Shown here: one piece after another, positions 49,706 to 62,170 of the stretch
How positions within the stretch are numbered: the first letter of the stretch is position 1
How the letters are laid out: the number at the start of each line of letters is the position of its first letter
The notes under the pieces: generated by a model
What the model was told of the DNA's origin: nothing
Databases searched by the model: none
The model's input: the letters and a program-made list of their open reading frames with translations, nothing else
Assembly: GCF_014648495.1 (NCBI RefSeq)
Contig: NZ_BMRF01000003.1
Coordinates: 124,001 to 188,000, forward strand
Length of the DNA stretch: 64,000 nucleotides
Source of the DNA: Actinomadura cremea
Lineage (GTDB): Bacteria > Actinomycetota > Actinomycetes > Streptosporangiales > Streptosporangiaceae
Direction of reading: 5' to 3'
Program-made: the position numbers and the translations under genes

Positions 49706-50632
49706 TCACTGGCAGCCCTCGAACTGCGGGACGGTCTTCGCCAGGTCCAGCCCGGCCGGACCGAACCACCGCTCCAGCTGGATCGGGATCGTGTCGTCGA
49801 GGTACATCTTCGTGATCGCCTCGTTGACGGCCTCGCAGCCGTCCACGTCGCCCTTCCGGAGGCCGACGCCGTAGCGTTCGTCCGAGATCGGGGCGTTCAC
49901 GATCGTCATGAAGTGGCCGTCGGCGGCCGCCTCCCGCGCCAGTCCCGCCAGGATCAGGTCGTCGGTGGACACCGCGTCCAGCCGCCCCTCGGTCAGCAAC
50001 CGCAGGCACTCGCCGTAGCCGCCGGCGTCGACGGGCACGGCCGCGACGCCCTGCTCGTCGTGGATGCGCGGGAACGACGTCGACCCGGCCACCCGGCACA
50101 CCCGCCGGCCCGCCAGGTCGTGGATGCTGCGGATCGCGGCCTCGTCGGCCTTGCGCACCATGAGGTCCTGGTGCGAGACGTAGTAGGGGCCCGCGAACGT
50201 CGCCTCCAGCTGCCGCTCGGGCGTGATCGAGAAGCTGGCGACGACCAGGTCGACGTCCCCGGAGTCCAGCAGCTCCTCGCGGTTGTCGGAGGTCACCTCC
50301 CGAAACGACACGTCCGCGGCGTTGACGCCGAGGTTGCGCGCGATCTCCTTGGCGACCCGGATGTCGAAGCCGAGGAACGCGTCGTAGGAGTTCCCGGAGT
50401 CGGCGATCCGCTGGCCGACGCCCGGCTGGTCGCGGTTGACGCCGATGACCAGCTCCTCCTTGGCGGCGACCGACTCGGCGTCGCCGGAGCCGACGCCGCA
50501 GGCGGCGGCGGTGAGCAGCGCGGCCGTCCCGGCGAGCGCCGCGCCCGCGCGCCGCACCCGCCCGGTTCCGCGCGTTCGTCCACCGGCCTCGCGCATCCGC
50601 CGAATCCCGCTCGCGCCCGCGAAGCGCCGCAT
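49706..50632 (-). CDS. glnH: Glutamate/aspartate-binding lipoprotein GlnH
   Basis: A 308-residue type-3 solute-binding lipoprotein. The signal has a basic N-region and lipobox TAAAC with lipidation Cys45, so it should be anchored on the outer face of the membrane. The mature domain starts EELVIGVNRDQPGVGQ and has DAFLGFDIRVAKEIARNL and VDLVVASFSITPERQ, typical of amino-acid-binding proteins. In Mycobacterium, GlnH binds Asp/Glu and signals through GlnX to PknG. It follows glnX by 11 bases with GAGGGG upstream; an ATG 36 bases downstream is a possible start. No transporter permease is nearby, consistent with a sensing role. Confidence 0.87.
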   Translation of the reverse strand: MRRFAGASGIRRMREAGGRTRGTGRVRRAGAALAGTAALLTAAACGVGSGDAESVAAKEELVIGVNRDQPGVGQRIADSGNSYDAFLGFDIRVAKEIARNLGVNAADVSFREVTSDNREELLDSGDVDLVVASFSITPERQLEATFAGPYYVSHQDLMVRKADEAAIRSIHDLAGRRVCRVAGSTSFPRIHDEQGVAAVPVDAGGYGECLRLLTEGRLDAVSTDDLILAGLAREAAADGHFMTIVNAPISDERYGVGLRKGDVDGCEAVNEAITKMYLDDTIPIQLERWFGPAGLDLAKTVPQFEGCQ

Positions 50633-50643
50633 CGTCCGTCCCC

Positions 50644-52179
50644 TCACTTCGACCACCGGTACTCCGACAGGCGGGGCCAGACCCCGATGAGCAGGAACAC
50701 GACGATGGCGACGCCCGCGATCGGCAGCACGCCGTACCAGCCGCGCGTCCCGCCGTCGCCGTCCAGGACCGCCTCCTCGAACACGCCCTGGCGGATCTCC
50801 TCCAGCTCCTGCAGCGCCCGGTCGTACTGCCGGAACTGGGCGGTCAGGTCGCCGCGCGCGCCGACGGCCTGCTCGCGGTTCCCGCTCTCGACGAGCTGCC
50901 GCATCTCGTGGTCGCGCTGCTGGAACCGCTGGTACTCCTGGATCACGGTCCCGAAGATGCCCGCGACGCGCGCACGCGTCGCCGCGTCCTCGACCGGCCG
51001 GTCGGCCTCGGTGCCGAGGAATCCGAGGAAGGCGTTGCGGCCGGGCTCGTACTCCACTCCCTTCACCGCCGAGTTGTACTCGGCGAGGTTCCCGGACTTC
51101 ACGTACAGGATCGTCTTGGACTTGTTCAGGTAGACCTGCTCGTACGTGTCGATCCGGTCCGGGTCGAGCAGGTACCGGGTCTGGTCCGCGGCGGCGTTGT
51201 TGCTGATGGCGCGTGCTCGCGACAGGGCGAGCATGGAGTCGAAGCCCTCTTCCTTGGCCTTGCGCAGGCTCTCCGCCTGCCCCCACAGCATGAGGGCGCT
51301 CGCCGCCACCAGGGCGAGCGTGCCGACGGTCGCCAGCGCCAGCCCGACGTTCAGCAGGCGCCGGAAGCGCACGGCGACGAACACCTGGAGGACCACCAGC
51401 ACCGCCACCAGCAGGACGCCGACCGAGATCACCCAGACGAGGCCGGTGAGCACCGCGGACCGCTGTTCCTCGTAGGTGTCGCCGACGAGCGCGCCGTTGT
51501 CGAGCGTGAGGTTGTACGCCTTGGGCAGCAGGTCGAGCTTCATCAGGTCGGTCGCCTGCTGGTAGGTGCGCAGGACCTCGTCCGGCGGCGGCCCGGCCCG
51601 GTGCTGCGTCTGCCGCTCCAGCTGCAGCGCCTCTCCGGCGAGCCGCTCGTAGCGCGCGAGCGCGTTCAGCAGCGCGCGGGCGGTGTCCTCCTCGGTGGCC
51701 TCGTCGGCGAGCTTGGCGGCCTCGAGCAGCGCCTCCCCGGCCCGCAGCCGGTTCATGTCGTACAGCTCCAGCGCCTCGGCCCGTACCGCGGGCTCGGAGT
51801 CGCCCGCGAGCAGGGCGTTGGCCAGCTGCGCGTCCATGTCGGTGAGCTGGGAGTACAGGTCGCCGGTCGCGACGACCTGCGGGCCCGCGTCGTGCCCGAT
51901 CACCCGCATCCCCTCGCGGGCCTGCGCGATCGTCGCCGCGGTGACCGCGAGCAGCGCCAGCAGCACGAGGACGACCAGTACCGACAGCCAGCGGACGCGG
52001 GACGCGGCGGTGCGCGGCAGCAGGCGGCGCGGGCCGGTCGGGGCCGGGGCGGGCGCCGACAGCAGGCGGCGGGCGGACGGCGGGCGCGCGGGCGGTCCCG
52101 TCCGGTCGGCGCCGCCGGTGCCCGCGGCGTCCGGCGGGTTCGGGCCCGGCGGCGCGGTCGTCCGCTCGGTGGCCGTCAT
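50644..52179 (-). CDS. glnX: GlnX-like four-helix membrane sensor
   Basis: A 511-residue membrane protein with four hydrophobic segments at about 64-85, 243-266, 278-299 and 482-500. Two extracytoplasmic helical domains lie between segments 1-2 and 3-4. In M. tuberculosis and C. glutamicum, GlnX links the amino-acid-binding GlnH to the kinase PknG. The match here rests on topology, size and gene linkage rather than a motif. The first 60 residues are Pro/Ala/Arg-rich and cytoplasmic. It lies 78 bases after the FHA gene and 11 bases before glnH. Confidence 0.78.
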   Translation of the reverse strand: MTATERTTAPPGPNPPDAAGTGGADRTGPPARPPSARRLLSAPAPAPTGPRRLLPRTAASRVRWLSVLVVLVLLALLAVTAATIAQAREGMRVIGHDAGPQVVATGDLYSQLTDMDAQLANALLAGDSEPAVRAEALELYDMNRLRAGEALLEAAKLADEATEEDTARALLNALARYERLAGEALQLERQTQHRAGPPPDEVLRTYQQATDLMKLDLLPKAYNLTLDNGALVGDTYEEQRSAVLTGLVWVISVGVLLVAVLVVLQVFVAVRFRRLLNVGLALATVGTLALVAASALMLWGQAESLRKAKEEGFDSMLALSRARAISNNAAADQTRYLLDPDRIDTYEQVYLNKSKTILYVKSGNLAEYNSAVKGVEYEPGRNAFLGFLGTEADRPVEDAATRARVAGIFGTVIQEYQRFQQRDHEMRQLVESGNREQAVGARGDLTAQFRQYDRALQELEEIRQGVFEEAVLDGDGGTRGWYGVLPIAGVAIVVFLLIGVWPRLSEYRWSK

Positions 52180-52257
52180 GACGCCTCCTTCCGGGGGTAC
52201 GACGTCCCCGTTTCCCCGGCCGGGGCCGCGCTCGTGCCGTCGCCGCGCGAGCTTCGC

Positions 52258-52986
52258 TCAGGCATGGCGCACCCCTCGGGTCAGCGTGATGGTGGTCCAG
52301 GCGCCCACGTGGATCCGGTCTCCCTCGGCCAGCGGAACCTCCGTGTTGAGCGGGATCGGGTCCATGGACCCGTTCATGTACGTGCGGTTGGTGGAGCCCG
52401 GGTCGACGAGCGTCCAGGACCCGTCCGGCTTGCCCAGCAGCACCGCGTGGATCTTGGAGACGCCCGGGTCCTCGGGCGGCTCCCGCAGGTCGATCTCGGG
52501 CGGCGCCGGCTGCGTGGAGCTGCGCCGGCCGATGCGCACCTGCCCGGCCGACAGCGGGATCCGGCGCTCCGGCGCGTACGGCGGGAACACCAGGGAGCCC
52601 GAGTCGGGGCCCTCCTCGGCGAGGACGGCGTTGAAGTACTCGCGGTCGGCCTCGACGACGGCCGTCCACACGGCCTGCGAAGGCGACGCGGACGACGTGT
52701 TCGGCGCGGACGACGCGTCCGGCGTGGGCGGAGACGGCGGGTTCGGTTCGACGGTCGGGCGCCCGCCGCCCGCGACGAAGTCGTAGCCGCAGCCCTCGCA
52801 GAACCGGTCGGTGCCGGGCAGGCCGCAGTCGGGGCAGGGCGTGCCGCCGTCCGGACCGGCTCCGCCGGACCCGCCGGACGCGCCCGCGTCCGCACCGCCG
52901 GGCGGCGCGGCGCCGCCGATGGCCGAACCGCACAGGTCGCAGAAGTCCGCCGACTGCGAGGTGTGGCCGCTCGGGCAGATCGCCAT
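52258..52986 (-). CDS. FHA-domain protein with zinc knuckles
   Basis: A 242-residue protein. The first 70 residues carry two CxxC-type zinc modules (Cys at 4, 16, 19 and at 51, 54, 63, 66). A Pro/Ser-rich linker follows, then a C-terminal FHA domain at about 130-240 with the phosphothreonine-binding motifs RIGRRS (Arg154), SKIHA (Ser177, His180) and GSTNRTYMNG (Asn200). FHA domains bind phosphothreonine peptides, so this is a likely reader for PknG signals, comparable in logic to GarA/OdhI. It does not have their N-terminal ETTS phosphorylation site. It starts 2 bases after the VWA gene. Confidence 0.85.
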   Translation of the reverse strand: MAICPSGHTSQSADFCDLCGSAIGGAAPPGGADAGASGGSGGAGPDGGTPCPDCGLPGTDRFCEGCGYDFVAGGGRPTVEPNPPSPPTPDASSAPNTSSASPSQAVWTAVVEADREYFNAVLAEEGPDSGSLVFPPYAPERRIPLSAGQVRIGRRSSTQPAPPEIDLREPPEDPGVSKIHAVLLGKPDGSWTLVDPGSTNRTYMNGSMDPIPLNTEVPLAEGDRIHVGAWTTITLTRGVRHA

Positions 52987-52988
52987 GC

Positions 52989-54374
52989 TCAGACCTTCCG
53001 GCCGCGGCCGTCGTCGCTCTGCTCGCGGGCCGTCCGCTGCCCGCGGTTGTTGACCGTCTCGTCCTTCCGGGTCCGGACGGTCTTGGTGGAGCGGGTGTCG
53101 AGCGACATCTCGTCGGCCTTGTCGACGTTCTTCTTCAGCCGGACGGTGCCGGTGGCGGGGTCGACGACGTCCACGACCTTGCGCAGCAGCGAGGTGATCT
53201 CCTCGTTGCCGGCCTCGTCGGCGAGCACGACCGCGCGGCCGAGCCGCGCCGTCGCGGTGTCCTCGTCGCCGCGCTCGCGGGCCTGCAGCCCCTCCTGGAT
53301 CGCGACCGCGAGCTCGGCCTGCCCGGTGTAGTGGGCGACCCGGTCGTTGATCCGCGTGGAGCGGGCCTCGTCGTCGGTCCACTCGGCGAGGACGTTGCCC
53401 GTCGCGAGCACCTGCGCCTCCTCGCCGGGCGCTCCGGGCACGACGAGCTTGACCCACACCGCGCGCAGCACCTTGCCGACCTCGCCGGGCGGCAGCTCCA
53501 CGCACACGTGGTAGTCGCGGCTCTCCTCGCCCCACGCGCCGAGCGGGTAGTCGCCGGCCTGCGGCGGCACCTCGACGCGGCGCCCGGTCAGGTCCTCCAC
53601 GGTGGGCAGGACCTGCTTGACGAACTTCAGCCGCGCCGTCTGCGGCGTCTGCAGGCGCAGCGCGACGTCCGCGACCGACTTGCCCATCGCCGCCTCCGTC
53701 ATCGCCTGGAAGTCGGCGACGAGCCCGGCCGGGTCGCGGACGATGTCGACGCTGCCCAGCAGCGCCGACGACACCTTGCGCAGCTCGGCGACCTCCCAGT
53801 CGGTGCCGACGCCGCGGCAGTCGCAGATGAAGCGGCCCTCGCAGCGGAACAGGACGGCGTCGAGCTGCTCGGGCGTCTCGTGCTGGTTCTTGCCGTCGGT
53901 CAGCAGGATCGCGTGCCGGATGCCCTCCCGGTCGCCGAACAGCACGTCGGCCTGCCGCAGCCACGACCCGATCGCGGTGCCGCCGGACGCGCGCAGCCGG
54001 CCGAGCGCCTCCTTGGCCAGGCGGCGGTTCTCGTCGTTCGCCGGAACGAGGTCCTGCTGCTGCGGGAACACCATCGACGCGACGTTCGAGCCGGACACGA
54101 CCGCGAACTCCACGCCGTCCCGCAGCGTGTCCACCGCGACCTGCGCGGCCTCGACGGCGGCGTGCAGCTTCGTCTCGGGATAGGACATCGAGCCGGACGT
54201 GTCGATGATGATGACCTCGGACGCGCGGGTCGCGGGCCCGGCGGCGGGGAGCGCGCCTCCCGCGGCGTCCGCGGCGGTCGCCTCCACCGAGACGATGGCG
54301 TGCACCTCGCGGCCGCCCTCGGGCAGGTACTGGTTCTGGTCGACCTTGATGGTGAACTGCGGCTGCTCGCTCAT
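52989..54374 (-). CDS. VWA-domain protein
   Basis: A 461-residue cytoplasmic protein (no signal peptide seen) with a von Willebrand A domain. The metal-ion-dependent adhesion site begins DTSGSMSYPETK at residues 58-69, and ILLTDGKNQHETPEQ follows. After a beta-rich middle region there is a helical segment with TPR-like spacing (LAVAIQEGLQARERGDEDTA) and a highly charged Thr/Arg-rich tail (TRSTKTVRTRKDETVNN), a plausible phosphorylation target. ATG 54374 overlaps the PP2C stop codon. Confidence 0.87.
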   Translation of the reverse strand: MSEQPQFTIKVDQNQYLPEGGREVHAIVSVEATAADAAGGALPAAGPATRASEVIIIDTSGSMSYPETKLHAAVEAAQVAVDTLRDGVEFAVVSGSNVASMVFPQQQDLVPANDENRRLAKEALGRLRASGGTAIGSWLRQADVLFGDREGIRHAILLTDGKNQHETPEQLDAVLFRCEGRFICDCRGVGTDWEVAELRKVSSALLGSVDIVRDPAGLVADFQAMTEAAMGKSVADVALRLQTPQTARLKFVKQVLPTVEDLTGRRVEVPPQAGDYPLGAWGEESRDYHVCVELPPGEVGKVLRAVWVKLVVPGAPGEEAQVLATGNVLAEWTDDEARSTRINDRVAHYTGQAELAVAIQEGLQARERGDEDTATARLGRAVVLADEAGNEEITSLLRKVVDVVDPATGTVRLKKNVDKADEMSLDTRSTKTVRTRKDETVNNRGQRTAREQSDDGRGRKV

Positions 54375-55609
54375 CGATGCTGCTCCGTGCTCGGGGGACG
54401 GACGGGGGAGGGGAGGGGGACCACGGCGACGGTGATGTTGTCGCGGCCGCCCGAGTCGAGGGCGTGCCGCACCAGCGTCCGCGCGACGCCCAGGGGATCG
54501 GCCGCGGGTTCGGCCGCGGCGTCGCCGGGCAGCAGCGCCCGCAGGTCCCGCGCTGCGGGGTGGTAGTTCCACAGCCCGTCGCTGCAGACCAGCAGCGTGC
54601 CGGGGCCGGACGGACGGAACGACGCGACGTGCGGGGCGACGTCTCCCGCGTCCGCGCCGAGCCAGGCGGTGATGACGTGCGCGTTCGGGTGCGCCTCGGC
54701 CTCGGCCTCGGTCAGCGCGCCCTCCGCGACCATGATCGCGGCCCAGGAGTCGTCCTCGGTGAGCCGCCGCGACGCCGCGAGTTCGACCGGCCCGGCCTGC
54801 GCGCCGGGGCCGCCCCGTTCGCTCGCCCGTGCTTCGCCGCCGCCCGCGCCCGGTTCGGCCTCCTCCTCGGCGGGGTCGTCGGCGGCGAGCCAGTAGGCGC
54901 GGCTGTCGCCGATCCACCCGACGGTGACGGTTCCGTCGTGCGTCACCGCGGACACGTAGGTGCACGACGGCGCGTCGTCCTCCGACGAGGACAGCGCGGC
55001 GACGGCCCGCGCCGCCGCCAGCGCGGCCGCGCGGGTGGCGGCCGCGGGGTCCGCGCCCGCGTCCAGCCGGGACGCCAGCGTCGCGGCGCCGGTGTCGGCG
55101 GCCGCGCGGGACGCCTCCTCGGGACGCTGCGAGGAGCCCACCCCGTCCGACACCACGGCCGCGATCCCGGTGGCGTGGACGGCGAGCGCGAGCGCGTCCT
55201 CGTTGCGGCTGTAGCGCAGGCCGCGGTCGCTCACCCCGGCCGCCAGGAGCCCGCCCGCACTCGGGTCCGCGCCCTCGGGCAGCGTCGTCTCCACGTGGTC
55301 GCGGTCGGCGGGCTGCCGGAGCCCGCAGTCCTCGCAGTAGCCCTCGGCGTCGATCGACGTGCCGCCGCATCCCGTGCAGGGCGGCGCGGTCTCCGCGCGG
55401 CGGCGGGCGAGCGACGCCGTGCTCGTCCGGAAGGTGCGGCCCTCGCGAACCGCCGCGCCGCCCGCGCCCGTGGCGGCCGGGGCGGGGACGGGGGCGTCGC
55501 CGAGGCGGTGCCCGCACCCCTCGCAGAACGTCTCGCCCGCGTACACCATCTCGCCGCAGGCGGGGCAGGACAGCTCCGCGGCCTTGGCACCTGTCTTGTC
55601 GTGGGTCAC
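54371..55609 (-). CDS. PP2C-type serine/threonine phosphatase with zinc knuckles
   Basis: A 412-residue phosphatase. Metal-binding and catalytic motifs are YSRNEDALAL, VVSDGVGSS, VGWIGDSRAYW, LLVCSDGLWNY and GGRDNITVAVV, so it should be active. Before the catalytic domain there are two zinc knuckles (CPACGEM...FCEGCG at about 15-32 and CTGCGG...YCEDCG at about 78-95) and an ETT motif at residues 107-109 resembling the PknG phosphosite of OdhI/GarA. GTG 55609 is 56 bases after the pknG stop and lacks a clear ribosome binding site. It probably opposes PknG. Confidence 0.87.
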   Translation of the reverse strand: MTHDKTGAKAAELSCPACGEMVYAGETFCEGCGHRLGDAPVPAPAATGAGGAAVREGRTFRTSTASLARRRAETAPPCTGCGGTSIDAEGYCEDCGLRQPADRDHVETTLPEGADPSAGGLLAAGVSDRGLRYSRNEDALALAVHATGIAAVVSDGVGSSQRPEEASRAAADTGAATLASRLDAGADPAAATRAAALAAARAVAALSSSEDDAPSCTYVSAVTHDGTVTVGWIGDSRAYWLAADDPAEEEAEPGAGGGEARASERGGPGAQAGPVELAASRRLTEDDSWAAIMVAEGALTEAEAEAHPNAHVITAWLGADAGDVAPHVASFRPSGPGTLLVCSDGLWNYHPAARDLRALLPGDAAAEPAADPLGVARTLVRHALDSGGRDNITVAVVPLPSPVRPPSTEQHR

Positions 55610-55665
55610 GGCGTGGTCCGTATCTGCAGCGGGGAGAAGGGAGCTGGGGAGGCCGGGGAGGCGGC

Positions 55666-59348
<3,683 letters not shown>

Positions 59349-59516
59349 CGGCAGGCGCGTCGGCTCACCCAACGCGAGTCCACGGCTCGCCCATGTTCGC
59401 CCTGCCATCCCCCGGATCGTGCAGTTTTGAAGCCAGTTTTCACCATCCTCGCCCCAAGGCTCAAGGATCGCCGAGGATCAGGCTCAGGGTGGCTCCAGAC
59501 CCTCCAAAATGTCAGT

Positions 59517-59536
59517 GTTCGAACGTATTATCGAAC
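59517..59536. promoter_or_regulatory. LexA-like palindrome at the WYL gene start
   Basis: GTTCGA (59517) and TCGAAC (59531) form a perfect inverted repeat with an 8-base spacer, ending 1 base before the ATG at 59538. Read as an actinobacterial LexA box (TCGAAC-N4-GTTCGA), 59519-59534 gives TCGAAC-GTAT-TATCGA, matching 10 of 12 consensus positions. It could equally be the operator for an autoregulator. The divergent gene at 59348 shares this gap. Confidence 0.45.
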
Positions 59537-59537
59537 C

Positions 59538-60071
59538 ATGGCGAACGTTGCGACGCACCGCAGGACCGCCCCCTCCCTGACCACGCTCTCCGCCGCGGAG
59601 ATCGCCGCCCTCGCGCTCTCCCTCGCGCACCTGGGCGCCGGCCCGCAGGCCGCGACCGCGCGCCGGGCCCTGCGCACCCTCCTGGACACCGTCCCCCACG
59701 ACGACGTGGTCGGCGCCACGCTGACCACCCTCACCGCGTCCCTGGACGCCTCCACGGCCGACCGCGCCCGCGTGGTCGCCGCCGCCATCAGCGAGCACCG
59801 GGTCGTCCGCCTCTGCTACGGCGACGTCGGGGCCAACGTCACGATCCGCGAGGTCGAGCCGGTCACCACGCTCGTCCACCGCGACCACTGGTACCTCGTC
59901 GGCTGGTGCCGGATGCGGCGCGGCGTCCGCGCCTTCCGCTTCGACCGGATCCTGGCCGTCGAGTCCACCGGAATGCCCGCGCGCCCGCGCCGCGCCGACC
60001 GCTACCTGCCCTTCCAGCGCCGCAAGGCCGCCGTGCACGCCGGCGGCCCGGCGCACACCGCGGGCACCTGA
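59538..60071 (+). CDS. WYL-domain protein
   Basis: A 177-residue protein with a C-terminal WYL domain: RVVRLCYGDVGANVTIREVEPV, then HRDHWYLVGWCRMRRGVRAF and RFDRI. WYL domains sense ligands or single-stranded DNA and are usually fused to a helix-turn-helix; here the N-terminal 70 residues are helical but I see no clear DNA-binding motif. In mycobacteria the WYL proteins PafB/PafC activate the DNA damage response. The ATG comes directly after a palindrome and has no normal ribosome binding site, so the mRNA may be leaderless or nearly so. Confidence 0.8.
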   Translation: MANVATHRRTAPSLTTLSAAEIAALALSLAHLGAGPQAATARRALRTLLDTVPHDDVVGATLTTLTASLDASTADRARVVAAAISEHRVVRLCYGDVGANVTIREVEPVTTLVHRDHWYLVGWCRMRRGVRAFRFDRILAVESTGMPARPRRADRYLPFQRRKAAVHAGGPAHTAGT

Positions 60072-60092
60072 CCGCCCCGCCCGGATCCGGCG

Positions 60093-60767
60093 TCAGCGGG
60101 CGTCCGCGCCGGGTTCGGGGGAGTAGTACGAGTCGACGGCGGGCTGGCCGGTGTAGTTCGGTCCGGCCCGGTCGTCGGCGCCCAGGTAGCGGTACGGGAG
60201 CGTGATCTCGCGGCGGCCGCGCAGCGCGATCCGGCGGCGCCGGGCGTCGTGGGCGAAGCCCGCCCGGCGCAGCGCGGCCGTCAGCGGGCGTCCGGCGGGG
60301 GAGCCGTCGGCGAGCCGCACCGACCGCGGGTCGAAGTCGGCGACCAGCAGGCCGTTCCCGGTCAGCCAGGACGCGGCCCGCGCCAGCAGCCCGAGCTTGT
60401 CGCCGACGTAGTGCAGGCCGTGCACGCAGGTGATCAGGTCGGCCGGCGCGTCCGGCTCCCATACGGTCACCGACGCCTCGACGAGCCGCACGTTCGGCGG
60501 CGGCACGCCGGGGAGGAAGTGGCCGACGAGGTCGACGCCGGTGATCTCGACGTCCGCGGACTCCCCGGCCGCGTCGACGAGGGCGCGGCCCGTCCCGCAG
60601 CACAGGTCGAGCCAGCGTCCGGTCGCGCCGCGCGTGCGCGCGGCCTCGGCAAGGGGATCGACGCCGAGGCCGCGGCGGTACGCGGCGAGGGTCCGTTCGC
60701 GGTTCATGGCGATGTTCGCCACGACCGGGGACGCCTCCAGTTCGGCGTCGTCCAGGCGGCGCGTCAT
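60093..60767 (-). CDS. Class I SAM-dependent methyltransferase
   Basis: A 224-residue cytoplasmic methyltransferase. Motif I is WLDLCCGTGRALVDA near residue 52, followed by VEITGVDLVGHFLPG (acidic loop) and LITCVHGLHYVGDKLGLL. The substrate cannot be told. The C-terminal YYSPEPGAD is free of recognisable motifs. It is convergent with the WYL gene and divergent from the TrmB-type regulator 38 bases away. Confidence 0.85.
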   Translation of the reverse strand: MTRRLDDAELEASPVVANIAMNRERTLAAYRRGLGVDPLAEAARTRGATGRWLDLCCGTGRALVDAAGESADVEITGVDLVGHFLPGVPPPNVRLVEASVTVWEPDAPADLITCVHGLHYVGDKLGLLARAASWLTGNGLLVADFDPRSVRLADGSPAGRPLTAALRRAGFAHDARRRRIALRGRREITLPYRYLGADDRAGPNYTGQPAVDSYYSPEPGADAR

Positions 60768-60805
60768 GCGGCGATCATGCCAGCCCGCCCGGCCCGGCGC
60801 GTAGC

Positions 60806-61633
60806 ATGGCGGCGGTGAGCACGCGGGACGTCCTGGAGCACCTCCGGCGGCTGGGCATGCCGGGCTACGAGGCCAAGGCGTACGTGGCGCTCGTCGCGGC
60901 GGGCCGGCCGGTCAACGGCTACGAGGTCGCCAAGCGCTCCGGGGTCCCGCGCAGCACCGTGTACGAGACGCTGGGCAAGCTCGTGGCGCGCGGCGCCGCG
61001 TACGAGGTGCGCGGCTCGTCCGACGGCACCGAGTACCTGCCGCTGCCGCCGGAGTCGCTGCTGGACCGGATGCGCCGCGAGTTCGACGGCTCCGTCGCGG
61101 CGCTGCGGACGGCGCTGCCCGCCGTCGCCGCCGCGCCCGAGGCGCCGCCGATCCACGGGCTCAAGGACGCCGAGGCGATGCTCGACCGGGCCGGGGACGT
61201 CGTCGCGGCGGCCCGCCGCGACCTGTTCGTCTCGATCTGGCCCGAGGAGATGCGGCGGCTGCGCGGCCCGGTCGAGGAGGCCGCCGGACGCGGCGTGGAC
61301 GTCTCGGTCGTCGCGTTCGGGGAGGACGCCGCCCCGGACGCGGGCGCGCGCGTCCACCGGCACCGGTACTCGGCGCCCGAGGCCGTCCTCGAGGACCTCG
61401 GCTACCGGCTGATCGTCGTCGTCGGGGACCGGCGCGAGGCCGTGGTCGGCGGCTTCGCCGAGAGCACGGCGTGGGGCGTCTACACCGCGGACCCGGCGGT
61501 CGCGCTGATGGCCGCCGAGTACGTCCGGCAGGACATCGCGCTGCAGATCCTCGCCGACCGGGTGGGCGCCGACGAGCTGGACCGGCTGTTCGCCACCGAC
61601 CCCGACCTGCTGCGCCTCCTCGGGCGCGGGTGA
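60806..61633 (+). CDS. TrmB-family transcriptional regulator
   Basis: A 275-residue regulator with an N-terminal winged helix (GMPGYEAKAYVALVAAGRPV; SGVPRSTVYETLGKLVARG) and a C-terminal ligand-binding domain (DLFVSIWPEEMRRLRGPVEE). TrmB-type proteins in archaea and bacteria usually control sugar transport genes. ATG 60806 is used; GTG 60815 is possible. Its target is not known, but the divergent methyltransferase is a candidate. Confidence 0.85.
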   Translation: MAAVSTRDVLEHLRRLGMPGYEAKAYVALVAAGRPVNGYEVAKRSGVPRSTVYETLGKLVARGAAYEVRGSSDGTEYLPLPPESLLDRMRREFDGSVAALRTALPAVAAAPEAPPIHGLKDAEAMLDRAGDVVAAARRDLFVSIWPEEMRRLRGPVEEAAGRGVDVSVVAFGEDAAPDAGARVHRHRYSAPEAVLEDLGYRLIVVVGDRREAVVGGFAESTAWGVYTADPAVALMAAEYVRQDIALQILADRVGADELDRLFATDPDLLRLLGRG

Positions 61634-61704
61634 GCGGCGGGCCGCCCGCGTTTCCCGTCGCCTTCTTACGAGCGCGGCGCGACGGCGAATAATAGCAACT
61701 TCCA

Positions 61705-61733
61705 TTGACTCGTTCTGTGTCCGGCGACACAAT
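61705..61733 (+). promoter_or_regulatory. Probable promoter
   Basis: TTGACT (61705-61710) and CACAAT (61728-61733) are exactly 17 bases apart, in an A+T-rich stretch that continues to TTAATTAATTGGGG-like sequence. It would drive the small gene at 61820. Confidence 0.6.
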
Positions 61734-61819
61734 CTGACTGTCTCAATTAATTGGGGCAGAATTGAAAGTCAGGGCCCGGTGGCGACCATGACCGCGGGGC
61801 CGGCGCAGGGAGCCGCGCA

Positions 61820-62170
61820 ATGACCGCAGACGACCATGCCGCAGAGGTCGACGCGCTCGGACGGCGCTTTCCGGGCTGGACCTTCTGGTTCGGCCCGTTC
61901 ACCCGCCGCTGGTGGGCGCTGCCGCCCCGCGAGCTGGACGTCGGCGGCTTCCTGGAGGCCGACACCCCGCAGGCCCTGATCGCCCGGATCGAGATGATCC
62001 GACGGGCCCCCTGGCGGCCCCCGCAGGGCGACGGCCGCAGGACGCCGTCCCCCACCGACACCCGGCGGGACGCGCGGCGTCCCTCGAACCTCCTCCGGCT
62101 CGAGGGCGTCACACCGTCGCCGTTCCGCCGGGCGCCGGCGATCGCGTGGCCGGGCAGCACCGCAGGATGA
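61820..62170 (+). CDS. Small hypothetical protein with aromatic core
   Basis: A 116-residue protein of unknown function. The N-terminal half holds FPGWTFWFGPFTRRWWALPP, rich in Trp and Phe; the second half is Arg/Pro-rich and probably disordered. AGGGAG (61807-61812) precedes the ATG, and the strong promoter suggests real expression. I recall similar short proteins in related actinobacteria but know no function. Confidence 0.6.
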   Translation: MTADDHAAEVDALGRRFPGWTFWFGPFTRRWWALPPRELDVGGFLEADTPQALIARIEMIRRAPWRPPQGDGRRTPSPTDTRRDARRPSNLLRLEGVTPSPFRRAPAIAWPGSTAG

